Shown here one piece after another: positions 35,883 to 44,710 of a stretch of DNA of 64,000 nucleotides. Every line of letters starts with the position of its first letter. The first letter of the stretch is position 1. The stretch is from Comamonadaceae bacterium. GTDB lineage: Bacteria; Pseudomonadota; Gammaproteobacteria; Burkholderiales; Burkholderiaceae_C. Under the pieces are notes generated by a model. It had not been told where the DNA came from. It was given only the letters and a program-made list of their open reading frames with translations, and ran no database searches. The position numbers and the translations under genes were made by a program. The stretch lies in NCBI GenBank assembly GCA_947453965.1, contig CANGIQ010000013.1, forward strand, positions 1 to 64,000, given 5' to 3'.

Positions 35883-36086
35883 ATGTCGATTTTTCAACGC
35901 GACCCCTACACCTCCGAAGCGACCCAGTTCATCGAGTCGCTCAAGGCCAAAAAGCCCACCCTCGAAAAAGAACAACGCGAAGGTCGTGCCCTACTGTGGG
36001 ACAAGCACGTCAACCGTGAAATTCAAGCCGACTTGCAAGCTGGCTGCGTGGCGCAAAAGCCCTACGTGTACCAAACCAACGCCTGA
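35883..36086 (+). CDS. DUF3460 family small protein
   Basis: A 67-residue soluble protein matching DUF3460, a small family of betaproteobacteria (YTSEATQFIESLKAKKPTLE, GRALLWDKHVNREIQ). It is charged and probably helical. A Shine-Dalgarno AAGGA precedes it and scpA follows 11 nt later. Function unknown; conservation next to scpA and panC suggests a housekeeping link. Confidence 0.85.
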   Translation: MSIFQRDPYTSEATQFIESLKAKKPTLEKEQREGRALLWDKHVNREIQADLQAGCVAQKPYVYQTNA

Positions 36087-36097
36087 GTACCTCGCGC

Positions 36098-36946
36098 GTG
36101 AATTCGGCTGATATTGATCCGACCTTGGAGGTCACCCCCCTCTCGGCCATGCCCGAGGTGGTCGATCACGTGGCAGTGGCCCGCCTGTATGGCGAGCCGC
36201 TGTTCACCATGCCGCATGATTTGTACATTCCGCCTGATGCGCTGGAGGTGTTCCTCGAAGCGTTTCAAGGCCCGTTGGATTTGCTGCTGTATTTGATCCG
36301 CAAGCAAAACTTCAACATTCTCGACATCCCCATGGCTGCGCTCACGCGCCAGTACCTGAGCTATGTGGACGAGATTCGCACCCGCAACCTAGAACTGGCC
36401 GCCGAGTACCTGCTGATGGCGGCGATGCTGATTGAAATCAAATCGCGCATGTTGCTGCCGCCCAAGAAGGTGGCCGAAGGGCAAGAGCCTGAGGACCCAC
36501 GCGCCGAGCTGGTGCGTCGCCTGCTTGAGTACGAGCAAATGAAGTTGGCCGCCGCCAAGTTGACCGAAGTGCCGCAGTTTGGCCGTGACTTCTTGCGCGC
36601 CCAGGTCTACATCGAGCAGTCGATGCAACCGCGCTTCCCCGATGTGCATGTGGTCGAGCTGAGTCAAGCATGGGCCGATATTTTGAAACGCGCCAAATTG
36701 GTTCAACACCACAAGATTTCCCGCGAAGAGCTGTCGGTGCGTGAGCACATGAGCATCGTGCTCAAAAGGCTGCAAGGTCAGCGCTTTGTCGAATTTGAAA
36801 AACTGTTCGACCCAGAGCTTGGTGTGCCCGTGCTGGTGGTCACCTTCATTGCCTTGCTCGAACTGGCCAAAGAAACGCTGATTGAAATCACGCAGGCCGA
36901 AGCCTTCGCTCCCATCTACGTGCGACTGGCCTACACGCCCACCTGA
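36098..36946 (+). CDS. scpA: Segregation and condensation protein A
   Basis: A 282-residue ScpA, the kleisin subunit of the bacterial condensin with SMC and ScpB. The N-terminal SMC-binding region has [23 protein letters not shown]; the middle shows [19 protein letters not shown]; the C-terminal winged helix has [21 protein letters not shown]. The start is a GTG 11 nt after the DUF3460 stop. scpB is not adjacent. Confidence 0.96.
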   Translation: MNSADIDPTLEVTPLSAMPEVVDHVAVARLYGEPLFTMPHDLYIPPDALEVFLEAFQGPLDLLLYLIRKQNFNILDIPMAALTRQYLSYVDEIRTRNLELAAEYLLMAAMLIEIKSRMLLPPKKVAEGQEPEDPRAELVRRLLEYEQMKLAAAKLTEVPQFGRDFLRAQVYIEQSMQPRFPDVHVVELSQAWADILKRAKLVQHHKISREELSVREHMSIVLKRLQGQRFVEFEKLFDPELGVPVLVVTFIALLELAKETLIEITQAEAFAPIYVRLAYTPT

Positions 36947-37008
36947 AGCGTGCAGCCCCTGAAGGCACTTTCCCAACCACACCCCACACGTTTGGCAAGG
37001 AACACTCC

Positions 37009-37863
37009 ATGCACATTGTTCACACCATCGCCGACTTGCGTCGCGCCTTGAAACCCGCCACCCTGCGCGCCTTTGTGGCCACCATGGGCAACTTGCACCA
37101 AGGCCACTTGGATCTGATGCAAATCGCACGTGCCAAGGCCTCGCAACCCGGCGCCATGACCGTGGCCAGCATCTTTGTGAACCGCTTGCAATTTGCGCCC
37201 CACGAAGACTTCGACGCCTACCCTCGCACCTTGGAGCGTGACTGCGAGCTGTTGGCCGCCAACGGCTGTGATGTGGTGTTTGCCCCGAGCGAAAAAGATT
37301 TGTACCCCGAACCCCAGGTGTTCAAGGTCCATCCGCCGGCTGCCATGGCCGACATTTTGGAAGGTGAGTTCCGCCCTGGATTCTTTGTGGGCGTGAGCAC
37401 CGTGGTGCACAAGCTCTTCAATTGCGTGCAACCTGACATCACGGTGTTTGGCAAAAAAGACTACCAACAAGTCATGATCATCCGCCGCATGATCGACCAA
37501 ATGGCCTTGCCGATTGAACTGATTGGCGCCGAGACACGCCGCGCCGAAAACGGCTTGGCCTTGAGCTCGCGCAACGGCTACCTGAGCGCCGAAGAACGCA
37601 CCGAAGCCGTGCAACTGTCGCTGGCCCTCAAAGCCATGATCGCGGCGGTCAAAGCAGGCAACGCCAGTGGTCAGCTGGACGTGGCTGCGATAGAAGCCCA
37701 GGCCATGCAAACCCTGACGGCACGCGGCTGGCAACCGGACTACATGACGGTGCGTCGTCAATACGACTTGTCGCTCATCACGGGGGTTTGCGATGAGCCA
37801 TTGGTGGTGTTGGGTGCGGCGCGATTGGGCAAGACGCGGTTGATTGACAACCTGGAAATCTGA
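37009..37863 (+). CDS. panC: Pantothenate synthetase
   Basis: A 284-residue enzyme that joins pantoate and beta-alanine with ATP to make pantothenate for CoA. The HxGH motif is in [14 protein letters not shown] (about residues 24-37), the second ATP site is [14 protein letters not shown] near residue 147, and the later [13 protein letters not shown] is typical. An AAGGAACA Shine-Dalgarno supports the ATG. It is the last gene of a plus-strand run and is followed by the structured non-coding region. Confidence 0.97.
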   Translation: MHIVHTIADLRRALKPATLRAFVATMGNLHQGHLDLMQIARAKASQPGAMTVASIFVNRLQFAPHEDFDAYPRTLERDCELLAANGCDVVFAPSEKDLYPEPQVFKVHPPAAMADILEGEFRPGFFVGVSTVVHKLFNCVQPDITVFGKKDYQQVMIIRRMIDQMALPIELIGAETRRAENGLALSSRNGYLSAEERTEAVQLSLALKAMIAAVKAGNASGQLDVAAIEAQAMQTLTARGWQPDYMTVRRQYDLSLITGVCDEPLVVLGAARLGKTRLIDNLEI

Positions 37864-37907
37864 GTCTTTCGCTTTTGGTGGTTATCGGAGGGCTTTCTCC
37901 GACTACG

Positions 37908-37982
37908 GTTCTGTACGAGGGATAGGGCGGCCGCCTCATACTGTTACAGAAATCGTTGGCCGCCCTATCCCTCGCACAGAAC
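37908..37982 (+). repeat. 75-nt hairpin unit 1 of an inverted pair
   Basis: The arms are 37908-37932 and 37958-37982, 25 bp with one A/C mismatch at 37915/37975. The loop holds a 23-nt core at 37934-37956 containing ACTGTTACAGAAATCG. The same core occurs in reverse complement in the second unit. The GAGGGAT/ATCCCTC part of the stem is shared with unit 2; the rest of the stem differs but stays paired. Confidence 0.85.
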
Positions 37983-38083
37983 TTGTGTTGGCTTGAGAAT
38001 GCTCAACGAGCGTAGCGAGTTGACAAGGCAAGCCATCACGCCACGCCAGAAATGCGTTGAACGCTATATCGCTTCGTCGCAGT

Positions 38084-38158
38084 CTTGGGGGATGAGGGAT
38101 GCGCGGGAGACGATTTCTGTAACAGTATGAGGAACCCGCGCATCCCTCATCCCCCAAG
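38084..38158 (-). repeat. 75-nt hairpin unit 2 of an inverted pair
   Basis: Perfect 24-bp arms at 38084-38107 and 38135-38158 enclose a 27-nt loop. The loop carries the reverse complement of the unit 1 core at 38110-38132. Unit length equals that of unit 1. Divergent stems with kept pairing suggest selection for structure, as in REP-type elements. Confidence 0.85.
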
Positions 38159-38214
38159 CGCGCCCAGCAAAAGCCAAAAACCAAAGCGAATACCAGCAAC
38201 GCCAGAGCAAAAAG

Positions 38215-39228
38215 TTACTCGCCTTTAGCCCCACGTCCCATCAACAAGGCCACCGCCTGCGCCGGCGTGAGCGCACCATCGAGCAAAGCCACCACCGCCT
38301 GCGCAATCGGCATATCCACCCCCAAATACTGGGCACGCTGCACCACGGTGCGGGCGCAGTACACACCCTCGGCCACATGGCCCAAAGAATCCACCGCTTG
38401 TTGCAACGTCATGCCCTGCGCCAAGGCCAGGCCGACTTTGCGGTTGCGGCTCAGGTCACCCGTCGCGGTCAGCACCAAATCGCCCAAGCCCGACAAGCCC
38501 ATGAAGGTTTCGGCTTTGGCCCCTAAGGCCACGCCCAAACGGGTGATTTCAGCCAAACCACGGGTGATCAGTGCCGCACGGGCGTTGAGGCCGAGTTGCA
38601 AGCCATCGCACAAACCAGTGGCGATGGCCAACACGTTTTTCACCGCGCCGCCCACTTCCACGCCCACGATGTCGTCGTTGGCATAGACCCGCAGGCTGGG
38701 GCTGTGAAAGCCCTGTACCATGGCATCGCGCACATCGGCAAACGGGCTGGCGGCCACCAAGGCGGTGGGCATGCCACGTGCAACTTCCTGCGCAAAGCTG
38801 GGTCCGCTCAAGGCACCGCCACGCAGTTGGGGCGCCACTTGGGCGCGCACTTCGTGCGCCATAAGGCCCACCTCCGAGGAGGCGTTCACACCCGAAGATA
38901 TGGCCTCAAAGCCTTTGCACAGCCACGCCACAGGCACGGTGTCGCCCAAGATGGGAGCGAGTTGGGTGAGCATGCCGCGCAAGCTGCTCATGGGTGAGCC
39001 AATGACGACCAAATCTTGCTCGGCCAGCCAAGCGCCGAGTGGCGCACCAGACACCTGCAGGCCAGGGCTGAAAGGCTGCTCAGGCAAGTAGCGCGTGTTC
39101 ATGCGCTGCGCTTGCATGGCGTGGGCTTGGACCGCATCGCGTGCCCACAGCGTCACACTGTGGTGTGCGCCAGCGTTGATGGCCAGCGCTGTGCCCCAAG
39201 CCCCTGCACCCAAAACGGCGATCTTCAT
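38215..39228 (-). CDS. gpsA: NAD(P)-dependent glycerol-3-phosphate dehydrogenase
   Basis: A 337-residue GpsA that reduces dihydroxyacetone phosphate to sn-glycerol-3-phosphate for phospholipids. The Rossmann start is [15 protein letters not shown] (residues 4-18); the catalytic part has [17 protein letters not shown] with [16 protein letters not shown], the essential Lys being in GGAVKN, and then [19 protein letters not shown]. It follows secB by 21 nt in the common order grxC-secB-gpsA. Confidence 0.97.
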   Translation of the reverse strand: MKIAVLGAGAWGTALAINAGAHHSVTLWARDAVQAHAMQAQRMNTRYLPEQPFSPGLQVSGAPLGAWLAEQDLVVIGSPMSSLRGMLTQLAPILGDTVPVAWLCKGFEAISSGVNASSEVGLMAHEVRAQVAPQLRGGALSGPSFAQEVARGMPTALVAASPFADVRDAMVQGFHSPSLRVYANDDIVGVEVGGAVKNVLAIATGLCDGLQLGLNARAALITRGLAEITRLGVALGAKAETFMGLSGLGDLVLTATGDLSRNRKVGLALAQGMTLQQAVDSLGHVAEGVYCARTVVQRAQYLGVDMPIAQAVVALLDGALTPAQAVALLMGRGAKGE

Positions 39229-39249
39229 CGCGTCACGCTCTGCAATGGC

Positions 39250-39684
39250 TTACTGCGCAGCGGCTTGCTGTTGCTCGTACATGGCTTGGAAATTGATTTC
39301 CGCCAAGTGCACGGGTGGAAAGCCCGCACGTTGGATCACGTCGGCCACGTTACCGCGCAAATAGGGGTAAATGATCTGGGGGCAAGCGATGCCGATGATG
39401 GGACCCATTTGCTCTTCGGGCAAATTGCGCACTTCGAAAATACCGGCTTGCTTGGCTTCCACCAAGAACACGGTTTTGTCTTCGATCTTGGTGGTCACGG
39501 TGGCGGTCACGGTGACTTCGACGATGCCGTCAGCCACTTGCTCCATGCCCACGCCCAATTGGATGTCCACCGACGGTTGCTCGGGGTTGGCCAAAATTTG
39601 CGGCGAATTGGGTTGCTCCAACGACAGGTCTTTCAAATAGACACGTTGAATTTGGAACACGGGGGGTGCTTGTTCGTCAGACAT
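39250..39684 (-). CDS. secB: Protein-export chaperone SecB
   Basis: A 144-residue cytoplasmic chaperone that keeps precursor proteins unfolded and hands them to SecA. Family marks are [19 protein letters not shown] near residue 10 and the [32 protein letters not shown] segments near the C-terminus. Length and charge are normal. It lies between grxC and gpsA, the usual order in proteobacteria, though a terminator hairpin precedes it. Confidence 0.97.
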   Translation of the reverse strand: MSDEQAPPVFQIQRVYLKDLSLEQPNSPQILANPEQPSVDIQLGVGMEQVADGIVEVTVTATVTTKIEDKTVFLVEAKQAGIFEVRNLPEEQMGPIIGIACPQIIYPYLRGNVADVIQRAGFPPVHLAEINFQAMYEQQQAAAQ

Positions 39685-39701
39685 TCTTTTTTTCCTAGTA
39701 C

Positions 39702-39735
39702 AAAAAAGCCCGCTGCGGCAAATACCGAAGCGGGC
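39702..39735 (-). terminator. Intrinsic terminator between grxC and secB
   Basis: On the minus strand a GCCCGCT/AGCGGGC stem (39708-39714 with 39729-39735) has an inner CGG/CCG pairing and is followed by six U residues. It lies after grxC and just before secB, so it could lower expression of secB-gpsA from the upstream promoter. Confidence 0.75.
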
Positions 39736-39765
39736 AACAAATCGGGATACTGAATTATGTCAGCT

Positions 39766-40023
39766 TCAAGATTGAAGCAAAGGCAGCAAACCGCCTTGGC
39801 TGTCGAGCGCCATCAAGTCATCACAACCGCCCACATGGGTGTCGCCAATGAAGATTTGCGGCACGGTACGTCGGCCCGTGACTTGCATCATGTGGGCACG
39901 CGCTTCGGGGTCGGTGTCGATGCGAACTTCTTCAATGTGAGCGACCCCTTTTGAAGTCAGCAATTGCTTGGCACGAATGCAGTAAGGGCAGACGGCGGTG
40001 GTGTACATCTTGACGGCTTGCAT
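39766..40023 (-). CDS. grxC: Glutaredoxin 3
   Basis: An 85-residue dithiol glutaredoxin with the active site CPYC at 12-15, the cis-proline motif RTVPQIFIGDTHVGG, and DDLMALDSQGGL at the end. It reduces disulfides and mixed glutathione disulfides. It begins 18 nt after the rhodanese gene and precedes secB. Length matches GrxC. Confidence 0.96.
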   Translation of the reverse strand: MQAVKMYTTAVCPYCIRAKQLLTSKGVAHIEEVRIDTDPEARAHMMQVTGRRTVPQIFIGDTHVGGCDDLMALDSQGGLLPLLQS

Positions 40024-40041
40024 GGCGTGGTTCCGTGGTAA

Positions 40042-40449
40042 TTAAGCTTTGACAACCGGAAGATTAGCCTCTTTCCAAGCAGTCAGCCCGCCTTGCAAAG
40101 AATGCACCTTCTCGTAGCCCAGTTTTTGTGCCATGGCTTGGGCACGCTTGGAACGGGCGCCGGCAGCACACACCAAGATCAGGGGCGTGCTTTTGTTTTT
40201 GGCCGCTGCGGGCAGTTTGGCTTCGAACTGGTCCAAGGGCACGTTGACCGCGCCGTTGATGTGCGAGGCCGCAAATTCTTCGGCGCTGCACACGTCAATC
40301 ACCAAACCTTTTTCACGGTTCATGCACTGCACCGCTTCGGTGGGCGAGATGCCAGATGCGGCGGCGCCTTGCACCACAGGCAGCAGCAAGAAGAAACCAC
40401 TGCCCAAGGCAACAGCCATCAACATCCAGTTGTCGAGAATAAATTTCAC
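40042..40449 (-). CDS. Membrane-anchored rhodanese-like protein
   Basis: A 135-residue protein with one N-terminal membrane helix (WMLMAVALGSGFFLLLPVV) and a single rhodanese domain. The active-site loop CAAGARSKRAQ is near residue 93, with the catalytic Cys kept; VIDVCSAEEFAASHINGAVNVPL is the usual N-terminal domain motif. It resembles YibN, also placed before grxC and secB in E. coli. It is divergent from gpmA. Confidence 0.93.
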   Translation of the reverse strand: MKFILDNWMLMAVALGSGFFLLLPVVQGAAASGISPTEAVQCMNREKGLVIDVCSAEEFAASHINGAVNVPLDQFEAKLPAAAKNKSTPLILVCAAGARSKRAQAMAQKLGYEKVHSLQGGLTAWKEANLPVVKA

Positions 40450-40542
40450 AGGGAGTCCAGTTCAGAGGGGGTTAAAAGTATCGCGTCAGGACGCCATTCT
40501 AAAATCATGGGCAATCTTTCCACGACTTTGTAAAACCTCACC

Positions 40543-41286
40543 ATGTACAAGCTTGTTTTAATCCGCCACGGCGAATCGACCTGGAACCTTGAAAACCGCT
40601 TCACCGGCTGGACCGATGTGGACCTGACCCCCACCGGCATCGAGCAAGCAAAAACAGCAGGCCGTTTACTCAAGGCCGAAGGCTTCCAGTTTGATGTGGC
40701 TTACACCAGCGTCTTGAAACGCGCCATCCGCACCCTCTACCTCGCCTTGGACGAGATGGACTGCACCTGGCTGCCCGTGGTCAAAAGCTGGCGTTTGAAC
40801 GAGCGCCACTACGGTGGCTTGCAAGGCCTGAACAAAGCCGACATGGCCAAACAGTACGGCGACGACCAAGTGCTGATCTGGCGCCGCAGCTACGACACCC
40901 CACCGCCCGTGCTCGAAGCCACCGACCCCCGCAGCGAACGCGGCGACCCCCGCTACGCCAAGCTCGACCCTGCGCAAGTACCGCTAACCGAGTGCTTGAA
41001 AGACACGGTCGAACGCGTCATTCCCTTCTGGAACGAATCCATGGCCCCGGCCATCAAAGCCGGCAAGCGCATCGTGGTGGCGGCCCACGGCAACTCCATC
41101 CGCGCCTTGGTCAAGTACCTGGACAACATCGGTGACAACGAGATCGTGGGCGTGAACATTCCCAACGGCATCCCCTTGGTGTACGAATTGGACGACAACC
41201 TCAAACCCATTCGCCACTACTACCTGGGCGACGCCGAGGCAGCCGCCAAAGCTGCTGCCGCAGTCGCCTCGCAAGGTAAGGCTTAA
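40543..41286 (+). CDS. gpmA: 2,3-bisphosphoglycerate-dependent phosphoglycerate mutase
   Basis: A 247-residue glycolytic mutase interconverting 3- and 2-phosphoglycerate. The phosphohistidine motif is [18 protein letters not shown] (residues 6-23), with [13 protein letters not shown] near 88 and the second His in [16 protein letters not shown] near 181. Length and start are standard. It is divergent from the rhodanese gene with 93 bp between, and is followed by a hairpin. Confidence 0.98.
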   Translation: MYKLVLIRHGESTWNLENRFTGWTDVDLTPTGIEQAKTAGRLLKAEGFQFDVAYTSVLKRAIRTLYLALDEMDCTWLPVVKSWRLNERHYGGLQGLNKADMAKQYGDDQVLIWRRSYDTPPPVLEATDPRSERGDPRYAKLDPAQVPLTECLKDTVERVIPFWNESMAPAIKAGKRIVVAAHGNSIRALVKYLDNIGDNEIVGVNIPNGIPLVYELDDNLKPIRHYYLGDAEAAAKAAAAVASQGKA

Positions 41287-41297
41287 AACACCATTCA

Positions 41298-41320
41298 CAA
41301 CGCGCCGCTCAGGCGCGTTG
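41298..41320 (+). terminator. Hairpin after gpmA
   Basis: A perfect 9-bp stem CAACGCGCC/GGCGCGTTG with a 5-nt loop starts 11 nt after the gpmA stop. The following bases are AU-rich (TATATT) but not a U run, so termination may be partial. Confidence 0.5.
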
Positions 41321-41363
41321 TATATTGAGCACCTTAAGAAATACGTCTACACGCAAGGGCAAC

Positions 41364-42824
41364 ATGGGCCAAAAACTCAAGATCGCAGGTTGGATCACCG
41401 TCGGCGCTTTGACCGGCGCACTCACCACCGTGTCATTGCAAACCGCAGCACGCGCCAATATGGCGCCGCTGCCGCTGGAAGAACTGCAGCAACTCGCCGC
41501 TGTGTTCAGCATGGTCAAGAGTGACTATGTGGAACCTGTCGACGAGAAAAAGCTCATCAGCGACGCCATCACCGGCATGGTCGCCAGCCTGGATCCGCAC
41601 TCGCAGTACTACGACAAGAAAACCTTCAAAGAATTCCGCGAAGGCACCACCGGTCGTTTTGTCGGCGTGGGCATTGAGATCACCCAAGAAGAAGGCCTGA
41701 TCAAAATCGTCTCGCCCATCGAGGGGTCCCCCGCGTTCCGTGCCGGCATGAAGTCAGGCGACTTGATCACCAAGATTGACGACACGGCAGTCAAAGGCCT
41801 GTCGCTCAACGATGCGGTCAAACGCATGCGTGGCGAGCCCGGCACCAAGGTGCTGCTGACCATCTACCGCAAAGACGAAAACCGCACCTTCCCCGTGAGC
41901 ATCATTCGCGAGGAAATCAAAACCCAAAGCGTCAAAGGCAAAGTCATCGAACCCGGTTTGGGCTGGATTCGTTTGAGCCAATTCCAAGAGCGCTCAGTCG
42001 ATGACTTCACCAAGAAGCTGGAAGAAATCTACAAGCAAGAACCCAACCTCAAAGGTTTGGTGCTTGATTTGCGCAACGACCCCGGTGGTTTGCTCGATGC
42101 CGCTGTGGCTGTGTCGGCCGCCTTCTTGCCCGAGAACGTGGCTGTGGTGTCGACCAACGGCCAACTGGCTGAGAGCAAGTTTGTCTACAAGGCATCGCCC
42201 GAGTTTTACCGCCGCAGCAACGGCAGCGACCCCATCGCGCGTTTGCACCAGGCCACCAAGGGCATTTACAAAACCGTGCCGCTGGTGGTGTTGGTCAACG
42301 AAGGTTCAGCCTCAGCCAGTGAGATCGTAGCAGGGGCCCTGCAAGACCACAAACGTGCCGCCATCATGGGCAGCCAAACCTTTGGCAAAGGCTCGGTACA
42401 AACCGTGCGTCAGCTGGGTGCCGACACGGCGCTGAAGATCACCACTGCGCGTTACTACACGCCCAATGGCCGCTCGATTCAAGCCAAAGGCATCGTGCCA
42501 GATGTGTTGTTGGACGACACCGCCGAGGGCAGCCCTTATGCCATTCTGCGCATGCGTGAAGCCGATTTGGACAAGCACTTGCAAAGTGGCCAAAGCAATG
42601 AAGCCAAAGACAAGGCCCAAGAAAAAGAACGCGAAAAGGCGCGTGAAGAAGCCTTGAAGCGCCTGGAAGAAGAAAGCAAAAAGCCCAACAGCGAACGCCG
42701 TCCGCCTGAGTTTGGCAGCGAGCAAGACTTCCAGCTGCAGCAAGCCGTCAAGCGCCTCAAAGGTCAACCCGTGTTGGCCAGCAAAACACAAACCGAGCGT
42801 CCCGCCGAGAAAAAAGACAAGTGA
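41364..42824 (+). CDS. C-terminal processing protease (S41 family, CtpA/Prc type)
   Basis: A 486-residue exported serine protease. An N-terminal hydrophobic signal (IAGWITVGALTGALTTVSL), a PDZ domain (about residues 95-165, GLIKIVSPIEGSPAFRAG), then the S41 core with the catalytic Ser in VNEGSASASEIVAGAL near residue 315 and Lys in TFGKGSVQT near 341. A charged helical tail ends it. It acts in the periplasm on protein C-termini. ATG 41364 is chosen over an upstream TTG frame. Confidence 0.95.
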   Translation: MGQKLKIAGWITVGALTGALTTVSLQTAARANMAPLPLEELQQLAAVFSMVKSDYVEPVDEKKLISDAITGMVASLDPHSQYYDKKTFKEFREGTTGRFVGVGIEITQEEGLIKIVSPIEGSPAFRAGMKSGDLITKIDDTAVKGLSLNDAVKRMRGEPGTKVLLTIYRKDENRTFPVSIIREEIKTQSVKGKVIEPGLGWIRLSQFQERSVDDFTKKLEEIYKQEPNLKGLVLDLRNDPGGLLDAAVAVSAAFLPENVAVVSTNGQLAESKFVYKASPEFYRRSNGSDPIARLHQATKGIYKTVPLVVLVNEGSASASEIVAGALQDHKRAAIMGSQTFGKGSVQTVRQLGADTALKITTARYYTPNGRSIQAKGIVPDVLLDDTAEGSPYAILRMREADLDKHLQSGQSNEAKDKAQEKEREKAREEALKRLEEESKKPNSERRPPEFGSEQDFQLQQAVKRLKGQPVLASKTQTERPAEKKDK

Positions 42825-42831
42825 GCCAGAC

Positions 42832-43584
42832 GTGGACGATAGCCAGCTGCTGCGCTATTCGCGCCATATCTTGCTCGACGATATTGGCGTGGAAGGTCAG
42901 CAACGGCTGATTGACAGCCATGTGCTGATCGTGGGTGCCGGTGGCCTGGGCTCTCCTGTCGCGCTGTATTTGGCGGCCAGCGGCGTGGGCCACATCACCA
43001 TCGCCGACCACGATGTGGTTGACCTGACCAATTTGCAGCGCCAAATTGCCCACACCACCGAGCGTGTGGGACAAGCCAAAGTCACGTCTGCTGCCCAGGC
43101 CATGCACGCCCTCAACCCCGAGGTGCGCGTCACGGCGTTGAATCACAAATTGGATGCCACCCAGCTGAACGCCTTGGTCCCCACGGTGCAAGTGGTGGTG
43201 GATTGTTGTGACAACTTTGCCACCCGCCAGGCCGTTAACGCCGCCTGTGTGGCACACCGCGTCCCCTTGGTCTCGGGTGCGGCCATTCGCATGGACGGGC
43301 AATTGGCGGTGTACGACGCACGCCAAGACACCTCGCCCTGTTATGCCTGCATCTTCCCGCCTGAGGAAACGCCAGAGGAAGTGCGTTGCGCCACCATGGG
43401 TGTGCTCGCGCCCTTGGTCGGAGTGATTGGCACCATGCAGGCCATGGAGACAGTCAAGCTGTTGGCGGGCATTGGCTCACGCCTGACGGGTAAGCTGCAA
43501 ATGCTCGATGGCCGCGGCATGGAATGGCACGAGATGCGCCTGCAGCGCAACCCCCAATGCCCGGTGTGTGGGTCAACGCATTGA
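42832..43584 (+). CDS. moeB: MoeB/ThiF family adenylyltransferase
   Basis: A 250-residue E1-like enzyme that adenylates the C-terminus of a small sulfur carrier (MoaD or ThiS). The nucleotide motif is GAGGLGSPVALYLAASG near residue 38, the family loop is DLTNLQRQIAHTTERVG near 65, and two zinc CxxC pairs are SPCYACIFP near 168 and CPVCGSTH at the end. It starts with GTG 7 nt after the protease gene. MoeB would serve the molybdopterin needed by formate dehydrogenase, but ThiF cannot be excluded. Confidence 0.88.
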   Translation: MDDSQLLRYSRHILLDDIGVEGQQRLIDSHVLIVGAGGLGSPVALYLAASGVGHITIADHDVVDLTNLQRQIAHTTERVGQAKVTSAAQAMHALNPEVRVTALNHKLDATQLNALVPTVQVVVDCCDNFATRQAVNAACVAHRVPLVSGAAIRMDGQLAVYDARQDTSPCYACIFPPEETPEEVRCATMGVLAPLVGVIGTMQAMETVKLLAGIGSRLTGKLQMLDGRGMEWHEMRLQRNPQCPVCGSTH

Positions 43585-43595
43585 ACGTGCACAGC

Positions 43596-44096
43596 TTAGG
43601 GATGGCAAGACCCAAAGCGTTTTCTGAATGCACGCGGCAGCACCGCACGGCCATCGGCAAATAAACCTTGGCGATGGCTTTGGGCTTGAATTTGCTGCGC
43701 GTCATACAAACCCGCTTGCCGTTTGTAGCGGTACGACCAAGCATGTCCTTGCAGCACCATCCAGGCGCCCACGTCGTGCCCTTGGCGCGTGAGCTGCGCC
43801 AGCAAGCGGCCATAGGTATCCCGGTGGCGGCCCTGCACCTCCACCGTTTGGTCTTGCACCAGGGATTGCAAAGCATCGCGGGCCTGAGGCCCCCAGGCTT
43901 GGCAAATCTCTGGCGCATCAATGCCCAGCACACGAATTTTTTGCGCTTCGCCGCCTTGCATGGGCTGGACCCACACCGTGTCGCCATCGCTCACGTGGGT
44001 GACCACCCCCGACCATGCCCAGGCCGTCATACTCAGCCAGCCGCACACCCACGCCGCCAAACGGTTCACACGCCACAGCTGAAAGGTGAGAGTCAA
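43596..44096 (-). CDS. Exported thermonuclease family protein
   Basis: A 166-residue staphylococcal-nuclease-like protein with an N-terminal hydrophobic signal (LAAWVCGWLSMTAWAWSG). The SNase core shows DGDTVWV near residue 38, RVLGIDAPEIC near 55 and RDTYGRLLAQL near 93, which carry the usual Asp, Arg and Glu residues. It likely degrades nucleic acid outside the cytoplasm. It overlaps the marR stop by 4 nt, so it is coupled to that regulator gene. Confidence 0.9.
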   Translation of the reverse strand: MTLTFQLWRVNRLAAWVCGWLSMTAWAWSGVVTHVSDGDTVWVQPMQGGEAQKIRVLGIDAPEICQAWGPQARDALQSLVQDQTVEVQGRHRDTYGRLLAQLTRQGHDVGAWMVLQGHAWSYRYKRQAGLYDAQQIQAQSHRQGLFADGRAVLPRAFRKRFGSCHP

Positions 44097-44623
44097 GACA
44101 TGTCTCCCGCCGACTTGCGGCCCCGCAAACGGTAGGTCTTGGGCAACTCAGGCGCGATCTCGCTTTTGAGGGCTTGCGCACTGGCGTGCAAACGCGCGAG
44201 GTAGCTGTCCAACTGCGCCATCTCATCAGGTGACAACACACCCAGAATGCGACGGTTGATGTCTTGCACTTCGGGCATCAGGTCTTGGTACAAGCGCACG
44301 CCTTGCGGGGTCAATGCCAAACGCGCAGCGCGTCGGTCCGACGGTGTGGTGGTGCGTGTCACCAACTGCTTTTCCACCAGGGTAGTGATGGCCCGCGACG
44401 TGCGGGCGCGGTCCAACCGCGCAAGCTCGGCCAGCACCGATGGTGGCACATCCTCATGCCCATACAGCAAGCCCAGCACCCGCCATTCGCGGCGTGTGAT
44501 GCCATAACGCCCTTCACACAAACGCACGACCATGGCACCGGCTTCGGCCGACAACAAGCCAAGCCGAAACAAGAGCAAATCGTCGACCGAGTCGAGGCGT
44601 TGAGAAGGGGTGCGTTGTGACAT
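44093..44623 (-). CDS. MarR family transcriptional regulator
   Basis: A 176-residue winged-helix regulator. The DNA-binding part is LARLDRARTSRAITTLVEKQLVTRTTTPSDRRAARLALT in pieces around residues 70-110, with the wing DRRAARLALTPQG. ATG 44623 is chosen because upstream codons run into the divergent promoter. It is divergent from two Bug binding-protein genes and probably controls them. Confidence 0.88.
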   Translation of the reverse strand: MSQRTPSQRLDSVDDLLLFRLGLLSAEAGAMVVRLCEGRYGITRREWRVLGLLYGHEDVPPSVLAELARLDRARTSRAITTLVEKQLVTRTTTPSDRRAARLALTPQGVRLYQDLMPEVQDINRRILGVLSPDEMAQLDSYLARLHASAQALKSEIAPELPKTYRLRGRKSAGDMS

Positions 44624-44645
44624 CAGGGTTTCCGAGAGGGTCAAT

Positions 44646-44664
44646 TGATTAGAACAACCAATCA
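44646..44664. promoter_or_regulatory. Candidate MarR operator
   Basis: TGATT-N9-AATCA lies 23 nt upstream of marR and 47 nt before the Bug gene start. MarR proteins often bind such dyads. Short arms make this uncertain. Confidence 0.35.
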
Positions 44665-44710
44665 TCTGGCGCCTACATTGTGAGGGTTTCCAATCCTTTG
44701 TTTGCAACCC

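Larger units (their letters stand above)
37864..38214. other. Structured non-coding region between panC and gpsA
   Basis: A 351-bp stretch without a credible gene between convergent panC and gpsA. It holds, in order, a 6-bp stem-loop TCGGAG/CTCCGA at 37885-37902, a 75-nt hairpin at 37908-37982, a nested hairpin at 37989-38035 (TGGCTTG/CAAGCCA around TCAAC/GTTGA), and a second 75-nt hairpin at 38084-38158 inverted to the first. The last 56 bp before gpsA look plain. Confidence 0.8.

Noticed and set aside
37934-37956. LexA box in the hairpin loop (CTGT...ACAG)
   Set aside because: The two half-sites are separated by 1 nt rather than 8, so LexA could not bind in the usual way.
37908-38158. Integron attC sites or a CRISPR fragment
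   Set aside because: There is no conserved core-site sequence at the stem ends, no gene cassette or integrase, and only two inverted units rather than direct repeats.
38041-38199. Short open frame over the hairpin region (87 codons, minus strand)
   Set aside because: It runs through both arms of the second hairpin, lacks a ribosome binding site, and shows no protein-like composition.
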